A DNA stretch of 64,000 nucleotides from Caballeronia sp. SEWSISQ10-4 2. Lineage in GTDB: Bacteria; Pseudomonadota; Gammaproteobacteria; Burkholderiales; Burkholderiaceae. Shown here in pieces: positions 36,353-46,902 of this stretch. How positions within the stretch are numbered: position 1 is the first letter of the stretch; each line of letters starts with the position of its first letter. The stretch is taken from positions 1-64,000 of the forward strand of contig NZ_JALPRJ010000017.1 of NCBI RefSeq assembly GCF_030464885.1. Reading direction: 5' to 3'. The notes beneath the pieces are model-generated. The model made no database searches, was not told the DNA's origin, and saw only the letters and a program-made list of their open reading frames with translations. Made by a program: the position numbers and the translations under genes.

Positions 36353-38386
36353 TCAGGGTGCCAAAACATAGGCGATCAATGCGTCGGCATCGTACTGACT
36401 TTGCCGGCTCCACCCGTTGTTGGCTGCGGCAAAGACATGGACTTCTTCGGCAAACGCAGCAATCGTGCAATTGCCGCGGAGATTGGCGACCGTCTCGACG
36501 ACGGGCGAAAGCCCAAGCGCTGCTGTAACGGGATCGCCTGCAATCGGCAGTGGCGGGAGCGTCACCTGGTTGACGCCCTTGACCAGCACGAAGCTGAAGG
36601 TGGCAAAGTTGTTCGGATGACTCGCCGTGAACGGCATGCTAACTGGCGATGCATCCGTCGTCCCATAGTGAAGGAGACCGCAGGTGGAATCCGCGCCGGC
36701 TGCGTTCACGGTCGGTGGCGCGAGCGTCGCCGTGCAGCGGTTATTGTCCACGAGGATGGTCAGCGGCGTGGCCCACTCGATAAGGTTTCCCGTTGCACCA
36801 ACGAACTCGATCCAGATCGTGTTGAGCCCGTCGGGCAGGTCAGTAGACTGCACGAAGCCGCCCAGCGACGGATTCATCCACAGGAACAGGTCGCTTATCG
36901 CGCGCGTGGGAAAGAAGCCCGGCTGGCCGCCAACGTTTCTGGGGCCGGTCGTGACAGCTACGAACTCGAACCCGTTCCAATGCTCGTCTGTCCAGCTAAC
37001 GTCCCGGAGGACGAAGCCCTGGCTCGCATTCTGGACGAAGACGCGATAGTACGCTGCGCCGTCGTTGAGGGCTCGCATGTAGTTGAGCGTCAGCGGTAGC
37101 GCGCCTCCGAAGGGCGTATTCTTCACCTGATAAAAATAGGTGGGATCCACGGTCGTGTCGGCCAGTCCCTGCGTCGGCCCCGCGACGGTGATTACCTTGT
37201 CGAATGGGATAAAACCGATGCCCATGAGCACTGGGCCAGCGGGCTGGAAAGCCAGCAAATCCGCCTCTTCGATGATCTTGTCGCTGCAGATCAGCATCTG
37301 GCCCGGAGCCGGCACGGTGACACTCGATGGCCGGAAGGGTACGCCGTCAAGAACCACCTGCGAGTTCTTCCCGGCCACGTCGATCATGGTGATACGGTTG
37401 GCCGGGTCGCGTTCTGGGACGAGCAACAGATTCTGGGTGGCATCGTTCCAGGTCAGGAAAAAAGGTGCCGTCAGACCCTTGACGATCGTCTGGCGCGCGC
37501 CATTGCTGAGTTGAAAACGGCTCACCCGCCCCGTGTCCGGTCCGGTGGTCTGTTCGCTGATGTAGGCGAATTGCAGGTTAGCGCCAAGCACCAGTCCCAC
37601 TGCGTTTTGCAGGCCCGAAAGCACGGCGGTCTTTGCGCCGGTGGTCAGATTGATCTGCCACAGATGACCGGCGGGCGCAAATTCGACCACGTAGGCGTGG
37701 TTATTCGACTCGTCAAGGAAAAGCTGCTGAGGCGCAGTCATGCCCGACGAAAGCACCATTGCCGGTGTGCGATTGGGGCCGGCCAATGGAACCTTGAGCA
37801 GGTTCCCAGTCCGCTCCGTCACGTAAACATGCATCCCATCAGCGCTCACCTTGACGTCTTCGGGCTCCTGATAGCCGGTGCCCAGGACCGCGTAAGGGGA
37901 ATCCAGCTTGTAGGTGACCCATTGAATCTGCAAGTTGAGCCCGGCAGCGATTACCTGAATCTTGGAAAAATTCCCTCCGTTCGTGTGAACAGCGAATACA
38001 TCGTTGGTCGAAAGATTCGCTTGCGGAATTGTGGCGGCGGAATAAGGCAGGCTCTGAATGGTGTCTGGCGTGAGCGAGGCAAAATCGGTCACGCCGAGAT
38101 TGATCATCTGTGCGTTGCCGATGCGAACCATGCCAGCCGGAGGCGACCACCAGATGTCGCCGGTGAGAGGAGCTCCGGTGGAGTCTTCGATGCCGGTGTC
38201 GAGGTTAAAGCCGTAGCTGGCAAGGAGGGTCGCAGAGCCGGAAGTGACAACGGTTGCGGTGTGGGTAAGATTCAGACGGGAAAGTTTGCCGCCGAATTCG
38301 ACAAAGACAAGCTGGTTCAGGGGGCGGCGAAAGTCGGAGCCAATAGCGCCGCTTAGGTTACCGACAAGTTGGACTGGTGAAGGCAT
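36353..38386 (-). CDS. Large beta-propeller-like protein of unknown function
   Basis: The 677-residue protein starts at ATG 38386 with AAGGAG six to seven bases upstream, a strong site. The middle (about residues 170-400) has repeating blade-like units such as PEDVKVSADGMHVYVTERTGNLLKV and PQQLFLDESNNHAYVVE, like NHL or SMP-30 type propellers. The C-terminal part has a beta-sandwich appearance. There is no signal peptide, so it appears cytoplasmic or is exported by other means. It has no recognisable partner genes. Similar proteins occur in soil bacteria without assigned role. Confidence 0.75.
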   Translation of the reverse strand: MPSPVQLVGNLSGAIGSDFRRPLNQLVFVEFGGKLSRLNLTHTATVVTSGSATLLASYGFNLDTGIEDSTGAPLTGDIWWSPPAGMVRIGNAQMINLGVTDFASLTPDTIQSLPYSAATIPQANLSTNDVFAVHTNGGNFSKIQVIAAGLNLQIQWVTYKLDSPYAVLGTGYQEPEDVKVSADGMHVYVTERTGNLLKVPLAGPNRTPAMVLSSGMTAPQQLFLDESNNHAYVVEFAPAGHLWQINLTTGAKTAVLSGLQNAVGLVLGANLQFAYISEQTTGPDTGRVSRFQLSNGARQTIVKGLTAPFFLTWNDATQNLLLVPERDPANRITMIDVAGKNSQVVLDGVPFRPSSVTVPAPGQMLICSDKIIEEADLLAFQPAGPVLMGIGFIPFDKVITVAGPTQGLADTTVDPTYFYQVKNTPFGGALPLTLNYMRALNDGAAYYRVFVQNASQGFVLRDVSWTDEHWNGFEFVAVTTGPRNVGGQPGFFPTRAISDLFLWMNPSLGGFVQSTDLPDGLNTIWIEFVGATGNLIEWATPLTILVDNNRCTATLAPPTVNAAGADSTCGLLHYGTTDASPVSMPFTASHPNNFATFSFVLVKGVNQVTLPPLPIAGDPVTAALGLSPVVETVANLRGNCTIAAFAEEVHVFAAANNGWSRQSQYDADALIAYVLAP

Positions 38387-39603
38387 CTGAATCTCCTTTA
38401 TGTGTACCCCGAGAAGCGGAAAAGAGCGCGCGATTCTTTGTGAACGTTACGGGCTTTTGAATTGCTTTAGATGATCCGGCGTCATGGTCGTCTTCCCAAT
38501 CGACACTGGTTAGCCTAGTGATGAGCTCCGCGCCTGATAACGGCGCAAATTGCGAGCGCGCTACCCACTAAAGACGATCCGGCGCCGAACATTTTCAATG
38601 CAGCACAGTCTCCCCGACGGTGATCGAAGCGTTTTGACAATCGGCGTGAGGCTATAGCGTCGGCAGATGTCGGGGCCGTTTGGGTAGCATCGGTTGGAGT
38701 AGTCCTGTACAGCGATGCCGGGACAAGAAATCAATAGCGCCCACGGCAACGAATTGCAGACGGTCATAGCGATGGTTGCAAGCCGGAGCGAAACCGGCGC
38801 CACCAGTGCTAAGCCCGTTCGATCAACAAGGTCGACCAAGGAGCACGGCATCGTGAGCGCGACTCCAACAGTAAAACGATTCACCGTGCCCGGTTTTGAA
38901 TCAACAACTGCCTCGCCCAAGATGGGTGTCGCGCATAATGCGCCGATCCCCAAAGACCGTCGCCGCCCAACGTCCTTATCGTCGTTGTTTTTCTAGCTCC
39001 GTATGCGGCCTCTGTCTTACCGGGCCAGACCAACGATATCGACCCGTCCTTGCTGCTGGCGATCAAGTGCACCAAAGCAGATCAACTGGAGCGCGCGATA
39101 GGCCGCACCGGGCTCAACTTCGGTCGTTCGAAACGATATCGTGACGGTCCCTTCATGGCCGATAGAGCCAGTTCAACCGAGGCCCCTGAACCGACATTCG
39201 CGAAGAATGGGACGAGCTCGCCAACGGCCGCAACGGCCGAAAAACTGCGGATCCAAGCAATATCCGCGACCAACTTGCCGCTCGCCCATTGGGACCCTAG
39301 AGGGCAAGCAGCGGTATGGGCTCCGGTTCGCAACTTTATTGTCACCGACCAGGCATCGTCGCATCAGAGTTGAGTCACTGAACGTCCTCGGCTATTGTCG
39401 CGGGCGCATACGGATTGCCAAACTAGATCTCAGTGGCAACTCCGCAAAAATGCCTTCCATTCGGCCGTATCTACTCAATAGGACTCAGGGAATAGGTGGC
39501 GTATTGTTCCGTCATGTTCCATCCTCTCAACATAAAACGCTGATCAATGCAGTTAGAGTTGATTACATAGGACTACATACACGTTGTTCGTCCAAACATG
39601 ATT
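38387..39603. other. Gene-free stretch of 1.2 kb
   Basis: Several frames of 60-200 codons overlap on both strands but none is preceded by a ribosome site and none resembles a family. Composition becomes more AT-rich towards the right, consistent with an island interior. A 130-residue leftward frame (38561-38953) was considered and left out. Confidence 0.4.
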
Positions 39604-39975
39604 TCACAATCCACCCTCGCGCTTGCGTCGCCGCGTTTCAGCGTCCGCCGACCCATTCAGTCTTTTCGACCGTCTCGCTTTCGACGCAAGTGCTGTGGCG
39701 AGTCGTTGTACAGTCGCATCAGCCGGGTTTGGCGCACTCGTGCCTGTTGCGATCCGCTCCTTAATCCACATATCGATATCGCTTTCGATCCAGGCAACCC
39801 TGCCACCACCAATCTGGACAGGTCGGGGGAATTTCCCGTCAGCAAGGTATTGATAGAGAGTACTCCTCCCTAGGCCCACACGCGTTCTGACCTCGCGCAG
39901 GCGAACCAGTCGCTCTTTCATTGGGAGGGAGGGAGGGAGGGAGGGAGGGAGGGAGGCAGGTGGCTGCTCCTTCAT
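39604..39975 (-). CDS. AlpA-family phage/island regulatory protein
   Basis: The protein is a small MerR-like HTH regulator of the AlpA family, whose members control integrase or excision in P4-like islands. The core reads RLREVRTRVGLGRSTLYQYLADGKFPRPVQIGGGRVAWIESDIDMWI. ATG 39975 has AGGAG about seven bases upstream and gives 123 residues beginning MKEQPPASLPPSLPPSLP. The Ser-Leu-Pro-Pro stretch is encoded by eight TCCC repeats (39923-39954). A second ATG at 39921, after the repeats, has no ribosome site. The gene points away from the frameshifted integrase at 40515-41842 and probably belongs to the same island. Confidence 0.88.
   Translation of the reverse strand: MKEQPPASLPPSLPPSLPMKERLVRLREVRTRVGLGRSTLYQYLADGKFPRPVQIGGGRVAWIESDIDMWIKERIATGTSAPNPADATVQRLATALASKARRSKRLNGSADAETRRRKREGGL
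39923..39954. repeat. Tetranucleotide tandem repeat, eight units (GGGA/TCCC)
   Basis: Eight uninterrupted GGGA units on the + strand lie within the 5' coding end of the AlpA-type gene. Gain or loss of one unit shifts the reading frame, the layout of contingency loci that switch by slipped-strand mispairing. Confidence 0.9.
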
Positions 39976-40514
39976 CGTCGGCTCCTGATTGGCTGCGCCC
40001 TGACGGGCGGGTGCACGTACGAATTTAATGAGTAACAAGCAGCACCGCAAATGCGGCCCCAGCAACAGACTTGCCAAGAATCGCGAATGTGCTTGGCGGC
40101 AGTTTTCCTCCGAATTCCACAATTTCCAGTCAGTAGGCGAAACTTACCTCAATTTTCAATTTTTTAGTGAATTCGTGCCATTTGAGCAGCAGCTTTTCTT
40201 CCTTAAGGCTGCAATAGCCGCGGGAATGCATTTTTATGACCCAGGACCCTTCGATGCGCCCTGAGAACAAGGACATCGAATGCAATCGTGAGATGCGCTG
40301 CCATTCATCGTGCTGTGCATTGGGCGTTTGCGCTTATCCCCGTGTGAATCGTCCACATTTAAATATATATCGCTTTCCTGAATAATTGATATGCCATATC
40401 TTCCGCAGATTTCGCTACTCCTTATTTCAATCGCGCGATGCCTCGATTACCGATTCCTCATTGCCACTCTCGCACATCTTCTCGAGCACCCCTCGTCCCA
40501 GACAGATACCTGAC
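39976..40514. other. AT-rich spacer between the AlpA gene and the integrase
   Basis: No gene is convincing. The patch around 40360-40400 is strongly AT-rich (a run of ATATAT), unlike the rest of the window, which suggests foreign origin or a promoter zone for the leftward AlpA gene. Confidence 0.45.
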
Positions 40515-41842
40515 CTAAATGAAGAAGTGGTTGTCAATGATCTCGTCGCTCGAAACATCCGAAGCTGACAAGAGTGGTTCCGGCACGTCGTCAGCAACGT
40601 CAGGCAGGCGGCGTGATGCCAGACGCTCCAGATAATCCGCCCAGTCCTGAACCATAATCCTGCGCTGCTCAAAGAACTGCGTTCTGTCGTACGCGTCGCC
40701 CAACTCCTCATCACTACCGTGCGCGAGGTGACGTTCCACGACGTCCTTTTCGTAGCCCAGACGTTCGCGAATCAACGTGCGCGCAGTGGCCCGAAAACCG
40801 TGACCGGTCATCTCCTGCCCCGAGTAACCTAACGTGCGTAATGCCGCATTGATGGTGCCGTCCGAAATCGGAACCCCCACCTTCCGACTAGGGAATACGA
40901 ATCCCTTTGGCCCGGTCAATGGATACAGGCCCTTCAATATGGCTACTGCCTCCCGTGGCAACGGCACCAGATGCGGAGGTCCATTTTGTTTGCGCTCAAG
41001 ACGCCCCTTCATCATGGCGGCCGACATATCCACAGGCCGCGCTTGAGGTCAAACTGATCCCACTCAGCGGCCCTCACCTGCCCCGGACGCTGGAAGACCA
41101 GCGGCGTGAACTGCAGAGCGGCACGGACTATGGGCGTGCCCTTGTAGGATCGGATAGCGCGAATGAGTTGTCCCAATGCCTCCGGCTCCGTAATCGCGGC
41201 GTAGTGCTTCACGGACGGCGTACGGACGCCGCCCACCTTCGGGTCGAGCGCCGGATTCTCGGACACCTTGATGATGCCAGTCTCAACGGCATGCCGGAAA
41301 ACGCAGTTGCATGTCTCACGGACCCTACGGGCGGTGTCCGCCACGCCCCTGTCGCGCGCGCGATGAATAACTTCGGTCACGTATTCATGCGTGCTGATCT
41401 CGCCGATCGACCGCTGGCCGATCCAGGGGTAAGCATTTTTCTTCAGACGTCGTTCAATCTTGTCCAGATAGTTTTCGGACCAGTGAGACTTCTGCGAAGC
41501 GATCCAAGCCTTGGCTACCGACTCGAAGGTCTCTGACGCCTGTAGCCGAGCCTGAGCCTTGGCCATCCGACGCTCGCGCATTGGGTCGACACCCTTGCGC
41601 AAAAGCTCGCGGCCGGCCGCATGTGCCGCCCGCGCCTCTTTCTCGGTGACCTCGGGCCACGTCCCGAGTGCCATCGTTTTGTTCTTGCCGGCAAACTCAT
41701 ACTTCCATCGCCAGAGCTTTGCGCCATCTGGTTGAACGCGGAGAAAGAGCCGTCCGCCGTCCGAGAGAAGATAGGGCTTGACTTGCGGCTTGGCCTTCAA
41801 AATTGCCAGCCTAGAAAGCTTATGCAGTAAGGTTTTGGGCAT
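40515..41842 (-). pseudogene. P4-type tyrosine integrase, split by a frameshift
   Basis: The N-terminal part from ATG 41842 (MPKTLLHKLSRLAILKAKPQ) has the DUF4102 and SAM-like domains of P4 integrases and the first catalytic arginine region (QRPGQVRAAEWDQFDL). Near 41030 the frame breaks after KRGLW. The C-terminal part (MKGRLERKQNGPPHLVPLP, GHGFRATARTLI, YEKDVVERHLAHG) continues in another frame with the second arginine and later catalytic residues. One extra base would restore LWDMSAAMMKG, so a one-base loss is inferred. It lies 210 bases from the 3' end of tRNA-Val, a usual site for such islands. Unless the break is an error, the island is not mobile by itself. Confidence 0.9.
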
Positions 41843-41846
41843 TTTT

Positions 41847-41907
41847 CGGGGTATACGCAAAGGCACAAGTGGGTGAAAAACCCAAAATACCTCAAAAAAT
41901 ACCCCGC
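41847..41907. repeat. Inverted and repeated TACCCC-type elements upstream of the integrase
   Basis: CGGGGTAT just inside the leader (from about 41847) is mirrored by ATACCCCG near 41900, with a related AATACCTC in between. Clusters of short repeats between integrase and tRNA are typical binding sites for integrase arms or for the AlpA-type excision factor. Confidence 0.4.
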
Positions 41908-41967
41908 TCAAACTTCGGATCCAGCGGGACGGGTCCGGACTATCCGGGACGATTTCCGGGCAACAAA

Positions 41968-41998
41968 AAACCCGCAGAGCCAATAGCTGTGCGGGTTT
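41968..41998 (-). terminator. Rho-independent terminator after tRNA-Val
   Basis: AAACCCGCA (41968-41976) pairs with TGCGGGTTT (41990-41998); read on the minus strand the stem is followed by a run of six T. It lies 57 bases beyond the 3' end of the tRNA. Confidence 0.8.
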
Positions 41999-42054
41999 CC
42001 GTGTATTTCTCCGAACTTCTTCAGACTACTTCGGACATTGCATGCGAAACGGTA

Positions 42055-42100
42055 TGGTGGGTGCTGAGAGGCTCGAACTCCCGACCTACGCCTTGTAAGG
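42055..42100 (-). other. Probable attachment site of the P4-type island (3' end of tRNA-Val)
   Basis: P4-type integrases recombine within the 3' part of tRNA genes and leave a direct repeat at the far end of the island. I did not see a second copy of the tRNA 3' end in the window to the left, so the far border is either outside the window or lost. Confidence 0.35.
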
Positions 42101-42130
42101 GCGCCGCTCTACCAACTGAGCTAAGCACCC
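42055..42130 (-). tRNA. tRNA-Val (anticodon UAC)
   Basis: The 76-base gene on the minus strand begins GGGTGCTTAGCTCAGTTGG. Its anticodon loop is CTTACAA, the T-loop arm contains GGTTCGA-like GTTCGAG, the acceptor arm pairs GGGTGCT with AGCACCC, and the 3' ACCA is encoded. It decodes GUA/GUG valine codons. A P4-type integrase pseudogene lies beyond its 3' end, so this tRNA is the likely attachment site of the island to the left. Confidence 0.95.
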
Positions 42131-42206
42131 GTTTCGCCATTCAATTGTGCGACTCATTCTACCGGACCTGAAGGCGATTCAAACCGCTCCATATCCAGCG
42201 AGTCCG

Positions 42207-42479
42207 CTAGTTTAGCGCATCTTTTAGTGCTTTGCCAGGGCGAAATTTCGGAACTTTCGCGGCTTTGATCTTGATCTCATCGCCGGTGCGGGGGTTACGG
42301 CCGATGCGCGCCGTACGTTTGCCCACGGCAAACGTACCGAAGCCGACGAGCGTCACCGAGCCGCCCTTCTTCAATGTCGTCTTGACTCCGCCGATCACGG
42401 CTTCGAGTGCACGGCTGGCCGCTGCTTTGGATATATCCGCTTGTTGCGCGATATGGTCGATTAGGTCCGTCTTGTTCAT
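42207..42479 (-). CDS. hupB: DNA-binding protein HU-beta
   Basis: The 90-residue histone-like protein bends DNA and compacts the nucleoid. The whole HU family signature is visible, including [22 protein letters not shown] and the arm end [18 protein letters not shown] 42479 has GGGGGA about six bases upstream. It follows lon in the same direction, the usual hupB position in proteobacteria. Confidence 0.96.
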   Translation of the reverse strand: MNKTDLIDHIAQQADISKAAASRALEAVIGGVKTTLKKGGSVTLVGFGTFAVGKRTARIGRNPRTGDEIKIKAAKVPKFRPGKALKDALN

Positions 42480-42671
42480 TGTGATCCCCCGAATGATGGT
42501 GTGTGGTTGGGCGATGCTGCAAAGAGTGGGTTCGTGACAGGCTGCTTGAGCACGGGCTGGAAGCCCCAAGTGCGGCGGTCATTAGAAGTAGCCGAAACCC
42601 CCGTGTCAACAGGGATTGAGCCTGATTAGAGGGTTTTTGCAGCGCCAAATGCGTGGACGGACACGCCAATA

Positions 42672-42713
42672 AAAAACCCGCGGAGTCATTTCACAATGAC
42701 CCCGCGGGTTTTT
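42672..42713 (-). terminator. Rho-independent terminator after lon
   Basis: AAAAACCCGCGG (42672-42683) and CCGCGGGTTTTT (42702-42713) form a GC-rich stem. On the minus strand it ends in a T-run, between the lon stop and hupB. Confidence 0.85.
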
Positions 42714-42762
42714 ACTTTGCTTAATCTCGGCGCGACAGTTCGCTCCGCGCCTCGACCAGCGT

Positions 42763-45186
42763 TTAATGCTTCACGAAATCGCCGGCTGCTGGCGTGTCTT
42801 TCTTTTCCGCAACAGCAGGCGTTGCCGGCTTGGCTTCCTCTTCCGGCAACGCGGCAGGAACACGCTCAAGTGCGAGCTCAAGCACCTTGTCGATCCAGCG
42901 AACCGGAACGATTTCGATCGCGTTCTTCACGTTGTCCGGAATCTCGGCCAGGTCCTTCGTGTTTTCTTCCGGGATCAGCACGAGCTTGATGCCGCCGCGA
43001 TGCGCTGCCAGCAACTTCTCCTTCAATCCGCCGATAGGCAACACTTCGCCACGCAACGTGATTTCGCCGGTCATCGCCACGTCTGCGCGAACCGGAATGC
43101 CGGTCAGCACGGACACGAGCGCCGTCGTCATCGCGATACCTGCGGACGGACCGTCCTTCGGCGTCGCACCTTCGGGCACGTGAATGTGGATGTCCTTCTT
43201 CTCGAACGCCTCATCCGACACGCCCAGACGACGCGAGCGCGAACGAACCACCGAACGTGCAGCCTCGACCGATTCCTTCATCACGTCGCCGAGCGAACCC
43301 GTGCGGATGATGTTGCCCTTACCCGGCATCACGGCAGCTTCGATGGTGAGCAGATCGCCGCCCACTTCCGTCCACGCGAGACCCGTGACCTGGCCAACCT
43401 GGTTCTCCTTCGCGGCCAGACCGAAGTCGGTCTTGCGCACGCCGAGGAACGTATCGAGATTGCTGCCATCCACCTTGACCGCGCCCTCTGCCTTCTTCAG
43501 CAGAAGCATCTTCACGACCTTGCGGCAGATCTTCGACATTTCGCGCTCAAGCGAGCGAACGCCAGCTTCACGCGTGTAATAACGAATGATGTCGCGAATC
43601 GCTTCTTCCGTGAGATCCATCTCGCCAGCCTTGAGGCCGTTGTTGCGCGTCTGTTTCGGCAACAAGTACTTCTGCGCGATGTTGACCTTCTCGTCCTCGG
43701 TGTAACCCGAGAGGCGAATCACTTCCATCCGGTCGAGCAACGGCGGCGGGATGTTCAGCGAATTCGACGTCGCCACGAACATCACGTCCGACAGATCGAA
43801 ATCGACTTCGATGTAGTGATCGGCGAACGTATGGTTCTGTTCAGGATCGAGCACTTCAAGCAGAGCCGAAGCCGGGTCGCCGCGGAAATCCATGCCCATC
43901 TTGTCGACTTCGTCGAGCAGGAAAAGCGGATTGCGCACGCCGACTTTTGCCAGGCTTTGCAGGATCTTGCCGGGCATCGACCCGATATACGTGCGACGGT
44001 GACCGCGAATCTCGGACTCGTCATGCACGCCGCCAAGCGCCATGCGCACGAACTTGCGGTTCGTTGCGCGGGCGATTGACTGGCCCAGCGAGGTCTTGCC
44101 AACACCCGGAGGCCCGACGAGGCACAAGATAGGCGCCTTGACCTTTTCAACGCGTTGTTGGACCGCAAGATACTCGAGGATCCGTTCCTTGACCTTCTCG
44201 AGGCCAAAGTGATCTTCGTCGAGCACGCGTTCCGCGTTCGAGAGGTCATTGTTGACCTTGCTCTTCTTGCGCCACGGCAAACCAATCAACGTATCGATGT
44301 AGTTGCGCACGACGGTGGCTTCAGCCGACATCGGCGACATCAGCTTGAGCTTCTTCAACTCAGCGTCAGCCTTCTTCTTGGCTTCCTTCGGCATGCGCGC
44401 GTTGGTGATGCGCTTCTCGAGTTCCTCGAGATCCGCACCTTCCTCGCCTTCGCCCAGTTCCTTCTGGATCGCCTTGACCTGTTCGTTCAGGTAATACTCG
44501 CGCTGGCTCTTTTCCATCTGACGCTTCACGCGTCCACGGATACGCTTTTCGACCTGAAGAATGTCGATCTCGGCTTCGAGCTGGGCAAGCAGATGCTCAA
44601 GGCGTTCCACAACCGGGAACATCTCGAGAATGTGCTGCTTCTGGTCGAGCTTCAACGGCAAATGCGCCGCGATGGTATCGGCCAGACGACCCGCTTCGTC
44701 GATACCCGACAGCGACGTCAGGATCTCGGGAGGGATCTTCTTGTTGAGTTTCACGTACTGATCGAACTGCGACACAATCGCGCGACGCAGTGCTTCAGTT
44801 TCAGCGCTGTCGGCGTGGTCGGGTTCGAGCGGCATCACGTCGCAGGAAAACTGTGTTTCCTGTTCTTCGATCGTGAGCGTCTTGGCACGCTGCAAGCCCT
44901 CGACGAGCACCTTCACGGTGCCGTCCGGCAGCTTCAGCATTTGCAGGATGTTTGCGATACATCCCACTTCGTACATGTCTTTTTCGGTCGGCTCGTCTTT
45001 GGCTGCGGTCTTCTGGGCAACAAGCATGATGTGCTTGCCACCTTCCATCGCAGCTTCGAGTGCCTTGATCGATTTGGGTCGTCCGACAAAAAGCGGAATC
45101 ACCATGTGCGGGAAAACGACTACGTCACGCAGCGGGAGCAGCGGGAGAGTAATGCGTTCCTGCGGGAGGAGTTGGGTTCCTGACAT
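42763..45186 (-). CDS. lon: ATP-dependent protease La
   Basis: This is the cytoplasmic serine protease that degrades misfolded and regulatory proteins. The 807-residue protein has the N-terminal LON substrate domain ([22 protein letters not shown]) and a coiled-coil linker. The AAA+ module has Walker A GPPGVGKT (358-365) and a Walker B LLDEVDKM. The C-terminal protease domain has the catalytic serine in [10 protein letters not shown] and the lysine in [10 protein letters not shown]. Length is normal. It sits in the core block clpX-lon-hupB, with its own terminator. Confidence 0.98.
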   Translation of the reverse strand: MSGTQLLPQERITLPLLPLRDVVVFPHMVIPLFVGRPKSIKALEAAMEGGKHIMLVAQKTAAKDEPTEKDMYEVGCIANILQMLKLPDGTVKVLVEGLQRAKTLTIEEQETQFSCDVMPLEPDHADSAETEALRRAIVSQFDQYVKLNKKIPPEILTSLSGIDEAGRLADTIAAHLPLKLDQKQHILEMFPVVERLEHLLAQLEAEIDILQVEKRIRGRVKRQMEKSQREYYLNEQVKAIQKELGEGEEGADLEELEKRITNARMPKEAKKKADAELKKLKLMSPMSAEATVVRNYIDTLIGLPWRKKSKVNNDLSNAERVLDEDHFGLEKVKERILEYLAVQQRVEKVKAPILCLVGPPGVGKTSLGQSIARATNRKFVRMALGGVHDESEIRGHRRTYIGSMPGKILQSLAKVGVRNPLFLLDEVDKMGMDFRGDPASALLEVLDPEQNHTFADHYIEVDFDLSDVMFVATSNSLNIPPPLLDRMEVIRLSGYTEDEKVNIAQKYLLPKQTRNNGLKAGEMDLTEEAIRDIIRYYTREAGVRSLEREMSKICRKVVKMLLLKKAEGAVKVDGSNLDTFLGVRKTDFGLAAKENQVGQVTGLAWTEVGGDLLTIEAAVMPGKGNIIRTGSLGDVMKESVEAARSVVRSRSRRLGVSDEAFEKKDIHIHVPEGATPKDGPSAGIAMTTALVSVLTGIPVRADVAMTGEITLRGEVLPIGGLKEKLLAAHRGGIKLVLIPEENTKDLAEIPDNVKNAIEIVPVRWIDKVLELALERVPAALPEEEAKPATPAVAEKKDTPAAGDFVKH

Positions 45187-45330
45187 TTCATTTCCCCAGT
45201 AGTGGAATCAGTTCAGTCGTAAATAAGGCCGTCAAAATGGATTGCAAGCCTTAAGCGTGTGGGAAAAGATCGGTGAATCGAAAAAATTCGCGTCAGTAAC
45301 GTCCACAAGATATCCGAAAAATAAACAAAA

Positions 45331-45356
45331 AGCCGTTCACGTTGCCATGAACGGCT
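45331..45356 (-). terminator. Rho-independent terminator after clpX
   Basis: AGCCGTTCA (45331-45339) pairs with TGAACGGCT (45348-45356). On the minus strand it is followed by T-rich sequence. It lies 25 bases past the clpX stop. Confidence 0.85.
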
Positions 45357-45380
45357 TTCTCGCCGACACACAGCCCAACC

Positions 45381-46652
45381 TTAGTTTGAACCTGCAACCT
45401 TCGGTGTGTCTTCGTAGATCAATAGCGGCTTACCGTCGCCATCAATTGTGTTGTCGTCGACAATGACCTTGCTCACGCCTTTCATTGTCGGCAACTCATA
45501 CATCACATCAAGCAATGCTTGTTCCAAAATGGATCGCAGACCACGCGCGCCCGTTTTGCGGCGAATTGCTTTCAACGCAATGGCTTGCAGTGCGCCCGGA
45601 CGAATCTCCAGGTCGACACGTTCCATGTTGAACAGCTTGTGGTACTGCTTCACCAACGCGTTCTTCGGTTCAGTCAGGATCTTGATCAGCGCGTCTTCAT
45701 CCAGCTTGCCAAGCGTCGCCACGACGGGCAGACGGCCGATCAGCTCAGGAATCAAGCCGAACTTGATCAGATCTTCCGGTTCGACTTCGCGCAGCACTTC
45801 GCCCGCGTCGCGATCCACCTTGCTCTTCACGCTTGCGCCAAAACCGATGCCGGTCTTTTCCGTACGATCGATGATGACCTTTTCAAGGCCGTCGAACGCG
45901 CCGCCGCAAATGAACAGAATGTTGGTGGTGTCGACCTGGATGAAGTCCTGGTTCGGGTGCTTGCGGCCACCTTGCGGCGGCACCGAAGCCATCGTACCTT
46001 CGACCAGCTTCAGCAATGCTTGCTGGACACCCTCGCCCGACACGTCACGCGTGATGGACGGGTTATCCGACTTGCGGCTGATCTTGTCGATTTCGTCGAT
46101 ATAGACAATGCCGCGCTGAGCCTTGTCGACTTCGTAGTTACAGTTTTGCAGCAGCTTCTGAATAATGTTCTCGACGTCTTCGCCAACGTAACCCGCTTCC
46201 GTCAGCGTGGTCGCGTCTGCAATCACGAACGGAACGTTCAGCATGCGTGCCAGCGTTTGCGCGAGCAAGGTCTTGCCCGAACCCGTGGGCCCGATGAGCA
46301 GGATGTTGCTCTTCGACAGCTCGATGTCGTCTTTCTTCTCAAGATGCTTGAGGCGCTTGTAGTGGTTATAAACCGCCACTGCGAGAATCCGCTTCGCGCG
46401 ATCCTGACCGATCACGTACTGGTTCAGGATCTCGCTGATTTCCTGAGGGCTGGGCAGATCCGACTTCGTCAGGCCAGCCTCTTCCGCCGCGCCGGCTGCT
46501 TCGTCGCGGATGATTTCATTGCACAAGTCGATGCATTCATCGCAGATGAATACAGAGGGACCCGCAATCAGCTTCTTGACCTCGTGCTGACTCTTGCCGC
46601 AGAACGAGCAATACAACAGCTTTTCGCTGTTAGAACCCTTTTTGTCCGCCAT
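45381..46652 (-). CDS. clpX: Clp protease ATP-binding subunit ClpX
   Basis: This is the AAA+ unfoldase that feeds substrates to ClpP. The 423-residue protein has the N-terminal zinc-binding domain (C15, C18, C37, C40) and Walker A GPTGSGKT (121-128). It also has Walker B YIDEIDK (186-187 acidic pair), the pore region GYVGEDVE, and the ClpP-contacting IGF-type loop as TGIGFGA. All elements are intact. It lies directly after clpP in the same direction, the usual pair. Confidence 0.98.
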   Translation of the reverse strand: MADKKGSNSEKLLYCSFCGKSQHEVKKLIAGPSVFICDECIDLCNEIIRDEAAGAAEEAGLTKSDLPSPQEISEILNQYVIGQDRAKRILAVAVYNHYKRLKHLEKKDDIELSKSNILLIGPTGSGKTLLAQTLARMLNVPFVIADATTLTEAGYVGEDVENIIQKLLQNCNYEVDKAQRGIVYIDEIDKISRKSDNPSITRDVSGEGVQQALLKLVEGTMASVPPQGGRKHPNQDFIQVDTTNILFICGGAFDGLEKVIIDRTEKTGIGFGASVKSKVDRDAGEVLREVEPEDLIKFGLIPELIGRLPVVATLGKLDEDALIKILTEPKNALVKQYHKLFNMERVDLEIRPGALQAIALKAIRRKTGARGLRSILEQALLDVMYELPTMKGVSKVIVDDNTIDGDGKPLLIYEDTPKVAGSN

Positions 46653-46902
46653 GGATGTGTGAGCCTCCGGACACTCGATTACATAATACGCCGCTCAACT
46701 CACCTACGCAGAAATGGCATGTGCAGAGGGTGAAAGCGTGTGTGGCGTGTGCTTTGACGCCGTTTTCCGCGTTGACACCAGGCTTGCGCACTGGTGCCAT
46801 TTGCCGCGCCGCCGTTGACGGTCTGGCCTGAAATCGCAACGCCTGCATGGACAAAAACGGAACGGCCGGCCCGTTATTCCCCAACGACCGGCGCGACATC
46901 GT

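Noticed and set aside
38561..38953. 130-residue leftward frame with a hydrophobic stretch and several cysteines
   Set aside because: No ribosome site, no recognisable family, and it lies in a gene-free region with overlapping random frames.
39923..39954. Tetranucleotide repeats considered as a CRISPR-like or minisatellite array
   Set aside because: There are no spacers; the units are contiguous and inside a coding sequence, so a contingency repeat is the better reading.
25753..42130. Far-end copy of the tRNA-Val 3' sequence that would mark the island border
   Set aside because: Reading the region by eye I found no second copy; the border may lie outside the window or be degraded.
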